Shown here in pieces: positions 58,059-64,000 of a stretch of 64,000 bases of DNA. Each line of letters begins with the position of its first letter. Position 1 is the first letter of the stretch. The DNA lies in the NCBI GenBank assembly GCA_964529245.1, contig CAZGUS010000001.1, forward strand, positions 1-64,000, given 5' to 3'. The notes below the pieces were generated by a model, which was given only the letters and a program-made list of their open reading frames with translations, ran no database searches and was not told the DNA's origin. This DNA comes from Fen-1039 sp964529245 (GTDB lineage: Bacteria > Chloroflexota > Limnocylindria > Limnocylindrales > CSP1-4). The translations under genes were made by a program, and so were the position numbers.

Positions 58059-58478
58059 CTACGCCAGGAACTTCTCGAGCGACTTTTCGTCCGCGGCCGA
58101 GAGGCTGCCGTCGCGCGACTTCAGCTCGAGCTCGGGAGCGCCGGTCTTGCCGGCAAGAGCGGCCCGCATCTTCGCGAACTGGCTGCCGGTGGCCAGCTTG
58201 TAGGTCGTGAAGAGCGCGACGCGCGGACCTCTTGATTCCGGCATGTCTCTCACGAAGGCCAGCCACGGTTCGTCGGGATGCTGGCGGACGAGGAACAGGC
58301 CGCTGGTCCAGCAGCCCAGAAGCAGGTAGTCGGCGCCCCCGACGCTGGCGAAGTCGCAGTCGCCCACGGACGCGACGCTGGTCACGATCCCGAGTCCTTC
58401 GAGGTACCGGCCGATCGCCTCGCCGTACCGGCGCGTCACGCCCGAGTGGCTGCGATAGACCACGACCGCCCTTTTCAA
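58059..58478 (-). CDS. Flavodoxin-like protein
   Basis: A 139-aa electron carrier that should bind FMN. The start KRAVVVYRSHSGVTRRYGEAIGRYLE is the first strand and phosphate-binding loop (S/T-x-S-G-x-T), SVGDCDFASVGGADYLLLGCWTSG covers the second, third and fourth strands near residue 45-70, and RVALFTTYKLATGSQFAKMR near 95-115 the later strand and helix. The family is shorter and more divergent than canonical flavodoxins. TTG at 58478 is the start; GAGGAG lies seven bases upstream. No partner reductase is adjacent. Confidence 0.82.
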   Translation of the reverse strand: MKRAVVVYRSHSGVTRRYGEAIGRYLEGLGIVTSVASVGDCDFASVGGADYLLLGCWTSGLFLVRQHPDEPWLAFVRDMPESRGPRVALFTTYKLATGSQFAKMRAALAGKTGAPELELKSRDGSLSAADEKSLEKFLA

Positions 58479-58628
58479 TCCCGATCTCCTCGTCCAGGTC
58501 CGATTTCGCCACAGGCTCGCCGTGGCCGCCGTCTCGGAACAGTGCCGTCGGTCACAGTCCATCTGACCCTTCGCCGCGGCGACGCCGAGTGCGAAACTTC
58601 CCATGACGACCACGGCTAAGGGGACCGA

Positions 58629-59093
58629 ATGACGACCAAGAAGCAGATCGACGACTTCCTCGCCCTCAAGCGCATCGCCTTCGTGGGCGTTTCGCACAAC
58701 CCCAGTGAGTTCTCGTACGCGCTGTGGCAGGAGTTCCGCCAGCGCCGGTACCAGGCCATTCCCGTCAACCCGATCGTGGCCACCCTCGACGGGCAGGACT
58801 GCTACAAGCGGGTCCAGGAGATCAAGCCGGCCGTCGACGGCGTGCTGATCATGACCTCGTCCAAGGCCACCGAGCAGATCGTCCACGACTGCGCCGAGGC
58901 CGGCGTGAAGCATGTCTGGATGTACAAGGGCATTGCCGCCGGCGCCGTGAACAAGGCCGCCGTCGCCTTCTGCGAGGCCAACGGCATCGACGTCGTGGAG
59001 GGCTTCTGCCCGTACATGTTCTTCAAGGGCACGCCTTTCTTCCACTCGCCGCACCGCTGGGTCAAGAAGCTCACCGGCAGCTACCCCGGCTAG
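58629..59093 (+). CDS. CoA-binding protein (YccU family)
   Basis: A 154-aa Rossmann-fold protein. RIAFVGVSHNPSEFSYALWQEFRQRRYQAIPVNPIV (residues about 15-50) is the CoA-binding signature, followed by PAVDGVLIMTSSKATEQIVHDCAEAGVKHVWMYKGIAAGAVN near 72-115. YccU-family proteins bind CoA; their role is not settled. AAGGGG ribosome site upstream. Divergent from the flavodoxin-like gene across a 150-bp gap. Confidence 0.92.
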   Translation: MTTKKQIDDFLALKRIAFVGVSHNPSEFSYALWQEFRQRRYQAIPVNPIVATLDGQDCYKRVQEIKPAVDGVLIMTSSKATEQIVHDCAEAGVKHVWMYKGIAAGAVNKAAVAFCEANGIDVVEGFCPYMFFKGTPFFHSPHRWVKKLTGSYPG

Positions 59094-59161
59094 CGTCCAC
59101 CGCGGGCCGCCGCGTCCGGCGCCGAGTCGGCGGCCGCGTCCGGCGCGGAATCGCCGGCTGC

Positions 59162-59167
59162 TACGCT
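59162..59167 (+). promoter_or_regulatory. -10 box (TACGCT) of a probable leaderless promoter
   Basis: TACGCT lies seven bases before the ATG at 59175 of the DNA methyltransferase gene, with no ribosome site in between. Confidence 0.5.
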
Positions 59168-59174
59168 TTTCGCC

Positions 59175-60035
59175 ATGAGCGACTTCCTCGGCGGGGCGAA
59201 CGGGCGGATCGTGCTCGCCGACAACCTGGACGTGCTCGTTTCGCTGCCCGACGATTCGATCGATCTCGTATACATCGACCCGCCGTTCAACACGGGCAAA
59301 CGACAGACGCTGCGCACGCTGCGGACCGTCCACGATGAGGCTGCGGGCGATCGCACCGGCTTCGGCGGGCGGCGCTATCGAACCATCGAGCTCGGCGCGC
59401 AGAGCTACCTGGACGTCCACGACGACTACCTGGACTTCCTCGAGCCGCGTCTGATCGAGATCAGGCGCGTGCTCCGCCCGACCGGCAGCCTGTATCTCCA
59501 TCTCGACTATCGAGAAGTCCACTACGCCAAGGTGCTGTGCGACGCCCTGTTCGGGCGGGAGTGCTTCCTCAACGAGGTGATCTGGGCATACGACTACGGC
59601 GCCCGAACGAAGCGGCGGTGGCCGGCCAAGCACGACGACATTCTCGTCTACGTCAAGGATCCGGCGCGCTACTGGTTCGACGCGGAGGCGGTGGGGAGGA
59701 TCCCGTACATGGCTCCGGGCCTGGTCGGGCCGGAGAAGGCGGCCCGCGGCAAGCTCCCGACGGATACCTGGTGGCAGACGATCGTGCCGCCCGGCGGCAC
59801 CGAACGGACCGGCTATCCCACCCAGAAGCCCGTGGCCGTGCTGCGGCGCATCGTCTCGGCCTCGTGCCCCGCCGGGGGAGTGGTGGCTGATTTCTTCGCC
59901 GGCAGCGGCACGACCGGCGCGGCCGCCTTCGAATTGGGTCGGCGCTTTCTCCTCGTGGACTCGAACCCGCAGGCGGTCGCGGTGATGCGGCGCCGCCTGG
60001 GCGGAGTGGCGGGCGTGGAGTTCGTGGGGGAGTAG
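59175..60035 (+). CDS. Solitary site-specific DNA methyltransferase (N4/N6, class beta-like)
   Basis: A 286-aa amino-methyltransferase. The catalytic motif IV is DLVYIDPPFNTGKRQT near residue 35 (DPPF) and precedes the SAM-binding motif I, VVADFFAGSGTTGAAAFELGRRFLLVD near 235-260, the order of class beta enzymes. GYPTQKP near 220 is the usual motif X-side signature. It methylates adenine N6 or cytosine N4 in a short DNA site that cannot be predicted. No restriction nuclease gene is near, so it is an orphan. TTG-free ATG start is leaderless. Confidence 0.93.
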   Translation: MSDFLGGANGRIVLADNLDVLVSLPDDSIDLVYIDPPFNTGKRQTLRTLRTVHDEAAGDRTGFGGRRYRTIELGAQSYLDVHDDYLDFLEPRLIEIRRVLRPTGSLYLHLDYREVHYAKVLCDALFGRECFLNEVIWAYDYGARTKRRWPAKHDDILVYVKDPARYWFDAEAVGRIPYMAPGLVGPEKAARGKLPTDTWWQTIVPPGGTERTGYPTQKPVAVLRRIVSASCPAGGVVADFFAGSGTTGAAAFELGRRFLLVDSNPQAVAVMRRRLGGVAGVEFVGE

Positions 60036-60096
60036 CTCGCGTCGCCGCGTTAGCACCGTGCCGCGCGGCCGACGTCCGCGCCGGCCGGCTCTGAGC

Positions 60097-60534
60097 TCAG
60101 CGGATCCGCGGTGCCGCGTCGGCGAGTTCCAGCATGACGCTCGGATCTGTGGCCAGCCTGTCCACGGCCGAGCGGGCGGAGGCGAGCCGGATGTCGAGTT
60201 CCACCAGCAACTCGGTGACGTCGATGCCTTCGGACACGCCCCGGCCGGGATCCAGCCGTTTCGAAGTCTCGAGGTGCTTTCGCGCTCCCTCCAGATTGCG
60301 GGTCAACCCGATCGGGTTGCCGCGGACGGCGTGGACGTAGCCGGCGGCGAGCTTGATCAGGCCCTGATACAGCGCCCGCTCGGCCAGGTCGTCGGTGCCC
60401 ATCCAGGCCGGCTCGAGCAACTCGTGGGCCTCGAAGAAGTCGCCGCGTTCGAAGGCCGCGATGCCGTCTTCGAGGGCCTCGTGGCGCCGATCCGCCGGCA
60501 GCGGTCGATATGCCTTGGCCCTGTCGCCCTGCAT
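60097..60534 (-). CDS. DUF309 family protein
   Basis: A 145-aa helical protein of the DUF309 family: EDGIAAFERGDFFEAHELLEPAWMGTDDLAERALYQGLIKLAAGYVHAVRGNPIG, in which the FxxGxFxxAHExLE..W and QGLIxLAxxxxHxxxGN segments are the family signature (residues about 20-75), then NLEGARKHLE near 90. DUF309 proteins are small, common in Chloroflexota and archaea, and of unknown role. The start is uncertain: an ATG at 60534 is the first ATG before the conserved core, but no ribosome site is seen. The DUF2203 gene lies 68 bp upstream on the same strand. Confidence 0.85.
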   Translation of the reverse strand: MQGDRAKAYRPLPADRRHEALEDGIAAFERGDFFEAHELLEPAWMGTDDLAERALYQGLIKLAAGYVHAVRGNPIGLTRNLEGARKHLETSKRLDPGRGVSEGIDVTELLVELDIRLASARSAVDRLATDPSVMLELADAAPRIR

Positions 60535-60602
60535 GATGGTGCCCGGCCTGGCCCGCTCGGGGCGACCAGAATCGGCCGGGAACGGCGCCGACGGATCGTT
60601 CG

Positions 60603-61040
60603 TCAGAACAGGTCCTCCAGCCGGCGGCGCGAATCGAAGCCTTCGTTTGTCTCGTGCCACCAGCCGATCTCGGGCTCGCCGAGCCGCCAGCACAGCCAGA
60701 TCGGACGGCCCGAAACCAGCGCCGGGAAGTCCACCAGCCCGGTCTCGATCTGGCGCAGGCGGATGCCCCAGAAGTCGATCTGCGCGGCGCCTGCCTGCAT
60801 CTGGTCGACCATGCCCTGCAGCCTGAGCCGGAGCAGCCGCGTCTCCTCGTCCACCTCCGCGCGGCGGGCCGCGCCCGGAGCCGAGCCCGTCGCCGCCGCG
60901 ATCGCCCACGGCGCGTTCAACTCGACGATCCGATCGCGCAGGGCGATCACCTCGGACCGAAGCCCGCGCAGCATGATCAGTGTCTCGCGCAGCTCGGGCA
61001 GTATCGCGTTGGCGCGGTCGATGTCGTAGAAGTCGGGCAT
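60603..61040 (-). CDS. DUF2203 family protein
   Basis: A 145-aa protein of the DUF2203 family. It begins FYDIDRANAILPELRETLIMLRGLRSEVIALRDRI (the family signature A-N-x-x-L-P-x-L near residue 10), has a helical middle part and ends with IRLRQIETGLVDFPALVSGRPIWLCWRLGEPEIGWWHETNEGFDSRR, where VDFPA, WRLGEPEI-WWH are conserved. Function unknown. It starts six bases after a TACCAT box with no ribosome site. Confidence 0.92.
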   Translation of the reverse strand: MPDFYDIDRANAILPELRETLIMLRGLRSEVIALRDRIVELNAPWAIAAATGSAPGAARRAEVDEETRLLRLRLQGMVDQMQAGAAQIDFWGIRLRQIETGLVDFPALVSGRPIWLCWRLGEPEIGWWHETNEGFDSRRRLEDLF

Positions 61041-61046
61041 GGCGGC

Positions 61047-61052
61047 ATGGTA
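61047..61052 (-). promoter_or_regulatory. -10 box (TACCAT) of a probable leaderless promoter
   Basis: On the minus strand TACCAT lies exactly six bases before the ATG at 61040. It would drive the DUF2203-DUF309 pair. Confidence 0.55.
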
Positions 61053-61133
61053 GCGGTGCGGCCGTTCGACTTCAGCGGCCCATTCGGGCGGCGCGCAGTC
61101 TGGGACTCGCCGGCGTCCCGCCGGCCACGTGCG

Positions 61134-61192
61134 CTGCGGCGCGGCCCGCCTACGGTCTGCGGCGCGGCCCGCCTACGGTTCGCGGCGCGGCC
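61134..61192. repeat. 23-bp tandem repeat, two and a half copies
   Basis: Two perfect copies of a 23-bp unit (61134-61156 and 61157-61179, core GCGGCGCGGCCCGCCTACGG) followed by a partial third copy. The array lies in the short gap between the DUF2203 promoter and the end of the transketolase gene, so copy-number change would alter spacing but no protein. Confidence 0.85.
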
Positions 61193-61209
61193 GGCGCCTC
61201 TCGAATGGT

Positions 61210-63585
61210 CTAGCGCGCTTCGACCGCGGCCAGTCGCTCGCGGAGGCGGCGCAGCCGATCGGGCCGTTCCCGGACGAATCGTTCGATGGCCTCGAGGATG
61301 TGCCCCGAATCCAGGTGCGCTTCCTCCATGACCTCCTCGATCGACCCGCCGGTCCGCCAGCGGTCGTCCCAGTCGGAGCTGAGCGAGTACTCGTGCACGA
61401 TCGGATCGTCGGCCCAGTCGCGCATCAGCTTGTAGGCGCCGTTGGTGATGACCATCGAGTCGACCCGGTCCGCGGCCTCCACCGTGGCGGCGCGGTAGGC
61501 GGCGTCCTGTCGGGCGAAGAGCTGAGGGCTGATCGCGGCCACGATCTTGACGTTGAGCCCGAGCCGGTCGAGCTCGGGCAGGACGTTCACGAGATTGGCC
61601 GTCGTCATCGTGCCGCGGACGAAGATGGTGCCGGCGCGTGGCTCCTTCTCACGGAACGGCCGCATGACGTAGGCCCCGCGCGCCGCCGCGAAGTGGCCCG
61701 GCATCCCGAGCGCGGCGCGGTCCGGGATCTCGATCGGCGGCCGGGTCAGGTGCAGAGCCACGATCGGCACGTCGGTGGCGAACGCCGCCGCCAGAACCAC
61801 CGGCACTTCGTTGTACTCCCAGGGATGCAGGTCGATGACGTGTCCCTCGGGGAAGAGCTGCGTCACCCCGGGCGCGAACACGCCGAAATGCGTGCGCGAG
61901 TCCTCGGCCGTCTCCGGCCCGGAATGGCCGGCCACGTACAGCACCTTGCCGACGCGCAGGTCGCCGTCCTGGGCGAGCTGGCTGAACAGGCGCAGCGGGC
62001 CGTACTTGAGGTAGCTGAAGGAGGCGTAGGTGGAGCACGCGCCCCAGAAGCCCTCGAACCGCTCGAAGGGATCCTCCGCGAAGTTGACCGAGGCCAGACC
62101 GGCCATCATGCCGGCGTTGGTGAATTCGGTGATCTCCGTCGGGAGAAGCGCCCCGGTCGGGTTCGAGTCGCGCTCGAAGTTGCCGAAACCGGGCATGTCC
62201 CCGAACGCTTTTGCGAAGCCGGCGATGTTGGTCGACTCGGCCAGGTCCGCGGAGCAGGCGATGAACAGAGGCCGGCCCAGGTCTCGCTTCGCGACGGCGT
62301 TGACGTAGGAGCCCCAGGTCCCGAGCGCGGCGCGGTTGGGCTGCCTGTCGCCAGGTTTGCGCCACATCGTGTCGGGGTAGCGCTCGAAGTCGAAGATGGC
62401 CGGCTCGGGCGTGGACCCAGGCCGCAGGCGCAGGCCTTCCACCTCGGCCGGCACGGTCGCGGCGATCTCGAGCAGCCGATCCGAGAGCCAGTCCACGAGC
62501 TTCCTGTCGCGCCTCAGGACGCTCATCGCGACCCGGAAATTGGCCTCCGCCTGCGCCGCGATGGCCGCGGCGTCGGCCGGAGCCGGCTCGTCGACGCCCT
62601 CGTACTGCACGCCGTAGCGGGCCATGAATTCCTTGCGGGCGGCCCAGAATTCAGGGGCGTCGAGCTTGTGCGGAACGCCGTGGCTGGCAGCGTCCAGCTT
62701 GCCGTAGCCGCGGCCCTTGCGCGTCCGGAACCAGGCCATGCTCGGTGCCTGGGCCGGGTTGTCGCCGCGGCTGGCGTCGAGAACGGCCCGCGTGACCGGA
62801 CCCCACGCCATGCCTTCGGCGGTGCCGTTGACCCGCCAGCCGTAAGGCGCGAACCAGTCTTCGGGCGTCCCGTGCACGACCGCCGAGGCCGGCCGTTCAT
62901 CGATGCCGAAGTCGTTCCAGTCGACCAGGAAGACCAGGTTGGAGAGCCCCAGCCCCCAGGCCGAGTTCTTGGTCTCATGGGCGGCGCCGGGGGTCAAGCC
63001 GCCCTCGCCCTCCACGACGAACACCTTGACCTGGTCGGCGCCCGCCAGCTTGAGAGCCAGAGCCTCGCCCGCCGCAAACGGCATGCCGTGGCCCGAGGGC
63101 CCCGTGTTGGCCTTGAGGAAGAGCGTTCGGCCGGACATCTCGGCGTGCCCGGGCAGACCGCCGCGGTGGCGCAGGCCGAGCAGGTGTTCCCACGTCAGGG
63201 CGAAGCGGCCGTCTTCGGGGAAGGCGAAACGGGGATCTCCGGTTTGCTCGGCCCGGGCGCGGAGCCCTTCGTTGAAGACGGCGAGAGTGGCGTAGACAAG
63301 CGGCACGACGTGGCCCGCGGAGAGCACGAACCGATCGCCGAACCGAAGCCAGGGGCGTCGGATGTCCCAGCGCATCGCCCCCGACAGGAGCAGCGCGACG
63401 AGCATGTGGACCTTGGACCGCGAGCCGCCGGGATGCCCGCTCTGGCGGTAGTTGAGCTCCAGGTCGATGCACTCGTCGATCAGGTCCTTGAGGACCTCGT
63501 AGTGCGGGAAGTCACGCTCGGCGGCCGCGAGGAGCGCCTCCGGCGTGGGCCCGGCCGAACTCGAGGCGAACTCGTCTACCGTCAT
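61210..63585 (-). CDS. Transketolase-like enzyme, long and divergent
   Basis: A 791-aa thiamine-diphosphate enzyme of the transketolase family, longer than the usual 620-700 aa. Visible parts: substrate loop YRQSGHPGGSRSKVHMLVALLLSGA near residue 47-70, the ThDP-binding segment VEGEGGLTPGAAHETKNSAWGLGLSNLVFLVDWNDFGI near 190-225 (GEG in place of the usual GDG), PSMAWFRTRKGRGYG near 285, and the pyrimidine domain with the catalytic Glu in FIACSADLAESTNIAG near 430. The C-terminal domain follows from about 640. The ATG overlaps the stop of the upstream aminotransferase gene. Pentose-phosphate function is likely but the substrate may differ. Confidence 0.88.
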   Translation of the reverse strand: MTVDEFASSSAGPTPEALLAAAERDFPHYEVLKDLIDECIDLELNYRQSGHPGGSRSKVHMLVALLLSGAMRWDIRRPWLRFGDRFVLSAGHVVPLVYATLAVFNEGLRARAEQTGDPRFAFPEDGRFALTWEHLLGLRHRGGLPGHAEMSGRTLFLKANTGPSGHGMPFAAGEALALKLAGADQVKVFVVEGEGGLTPGAAHETKNSAWGLGLSNLVFLVDWNDFGIDERPASAVVHGTPEDWFAPYGWRVNGTAEGMAWGPVTRAVLDASRGDNPAQAPSMAWFRTRKGRGYGKLDAASHGVPHKLDAPEFWAARKEFMARYGVQYEGVDEPAPADAAAIAAQAEANFRVAMSVLRRDRKLVDWLSDRLLEIAATVPAEVEGLRLRPGSTPEPAIFDFERYPDTMWRKPGDRQPNRAALGTWGSYVNAVAKRDLGRPLFIACSADLAESTNIAGFAKAFGDMPGFGNFERDSNPTGALLPTEITEFTNAGMMAGLASVNFAEDPFERFEGFWGACSTYASFSYLKYGPLRLFSQLAQDGDLRVGKVLYVAGHSGPETAEDSRTHFGVFAPGVTQLFPEGHVIDLHPWEYNEVPVVLAAAFATDVPIVALHLTRPPIEIPDRAALGMPGHFAAARGAYVMRPFREKEPRAGTIFVRGTMTTANLVNVLPELDRLGLNVKIVAAISPQLFARQDAAYRAATVEAADRVDSMVITNGAYKLMRDWADDPIVHEYSLSSDWDDRWRTGGSIEEVMEEAHLDSGHILEAIERFVRERPDRLRRLRERLAAVEAR

Positions 63586-64000
63586 CGAGCGGCTCCTGCC
63601 CTGGCGGCGCCTGCCTTCGCGGCCAGCGGCGCCACGACGGCGCGGGTCCGCTTCACGGCCTCGACGATGTTCTCGCGCGAGTTGGCATAGCTGAACCGCA
63701 GATGGTTGGTGCCGACGTGTCCGAAGGCCGTTCCGGCCAGAGCTGAGACGCCGCCCTCGTGGAGCAGCCGGTCGGCCAGCTCGGCTCCGCTCAGGCCGGT
63801 CCCGGAGATGTCGGGGAAGGCGTAGAAGGCGCCGGCCGGCCGGAGGCACGTGACGCCCGGGATGGAGTTGAGGCCGTCGACGATGAGATCGCGTCGGACC
63901 CGGAACTCCTCGACCATCGCGGCCACGGAATCCTGCGGACCGGTCAACGCCTCGACCCCGGCCCATTGCGTCGCCGCGTTGGTGCAGCTGACGCTGTTGA
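63582..64000 (-). CDS. Class I/II aminotransferase, C-terminal part only
   Basis: The last about 139 codons of a PLP-dependent aminotransferase whose beginning is outside the window. The edge reads SVSCTNAATQWAGVEALTGPQD, followed by a FRVRRDLIVDGLNSIPGVTCLRPAGAFYAFPDIS segment (the conserved P-x-GAFYxFP motif), LADRLLHEGGVSALAGTAFG and the Arg that binds the substrate carboxylate in NHLRFSYANSRENI. These are typical of aspartate aminotransferase-like subfamily I-gamma. The PLP Lys lies outside. The stop overlaps the start of the transketolase gene by four bases. Confidence 0.92.
   Translation of the reverse strand, partial: NSVSCTNAATQWAGVEALTGPQDSVAAMVEEFRVRRDLIVDGLNSIPGVTCLRPAGAFYAFPDISGTGLSGAELADRLLHEGGVSALAGTAFGHVGTNHLRFSYANSRENIVEAVKRTRAVVAPLAAKAGAARAGAAR

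Noticed and set aside
61129..63690. 853-codon plus-strand open frame
   Set aside because: It is the antisense shadow of the transketolase gene, whose motifs are unmistakable.

Overview
The window is a high-GC (roughly two thirds G+C) bacterial chromosome segment, gene-dense on both strands, with about 57 supported protein genes and one tRNA gene. There is no rRNA, insertion sequence, prophage, CRISPR array or integrase. The gene content (PdxS/PdxT vitamin B6 synthesis, DUF309 and DUF2203 proteins, an orphan TadE/TadG pseudopilin trio, CheB-CheR-kinase fusion, MalFGE-type ABC importer, many TANNNT -10 boxes directly in front of start codons) suggests an uncultured-type Chloroflexota lineage. 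An actinobacterium-like organism cannot be excluded. This taxonomic call is inference from gene style, not a marker-gene result.

Layout. 1-2 kb: a pdxS-pdxT-(GNAT) operon on the minus strand. 2-4.2 kb: VanZ-like protein, family-5-like uracil-DNA glycosylase and an orphan OmpR-type regulator. 4.4-7.4 kb: three overlapping pseudopilin-like genes closed by a strong terminator. 7.4-12.2 kb: HNH nuclease, CCA-adding enzyme, a TPR plus Ala/Glu-rich protein, and GalE. 12.3-18.6 kb: a ligase-like pseudoenzyme, then an operon of a glycosyltransferase, a USP-USP-GpgS fusion, glycerate kinase and an endonuclease III homologue (compatible-solute glycosylglycerate theme). 18.7-20.9 kb: two-component pair. 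21-27.6 kb: two proteins sharing an unknown domain, nitrilase, a secreted protein, an MFS transporter and a coiled-coil protein. 27.7-31.8 kb: tRNA-Thr(CGT), a NarL-type regulator and a 1,091-residue CheB-CheR-PAS-histidine kinase.

32-37 kb is a block of small membrane or surface proteins, a GT4 glycosyltransferase and a VIT1-type metal transporter. Three of its genes have a shared upstream 17-bp motif. 37-41.3 kb: holin-like/phosphodiesterase fusion, metallo-beta-lactamase-fold hydrolase, F420-type nitroreductase-like protein, AIM24. 41.4-43.7 kb: a HigBA toxin-antitoxin pair with a well-formed promoter, and two unknown proteins in a less GC-rich stretch. 43.7-48.1 kb: IclR regulator facing an ArsB/NhaD-type permease across a perfect palindrome, then USP-like, VOC and small membrane proteins.

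48.2-54.4 kb is a sugar-uptake locus: ABC permeases and binding protein on the minus strand, a divergent LacI-family regulator and a CBM9-like protein on the plus strand. Two LacI-type operators lie between them, one overlapping the -35 of the ABC promoter. 54.5-58 kb: ECF sigma factor, membrane anti-sigma-like protein and a secreted protein. 58-64 kb: flavodoxin, CoA-binding protein, solitary DNA methyltransferase, DUF309, DUF2203, a divergent transketolase and the end of an aminotransferase.

The most transferable observation is that at least eleven genes start 6-7 nt downstream of a TANNNT box, so many mRNAs here are probably leaderless. I did not find a clear, self-contained new defence or metabolic system. 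The best leads are the USP-GpgS operon, the ligase-like pseudoenzyme, the repeat-extended ABC permease and the shared motif in the 32-34 kb block.
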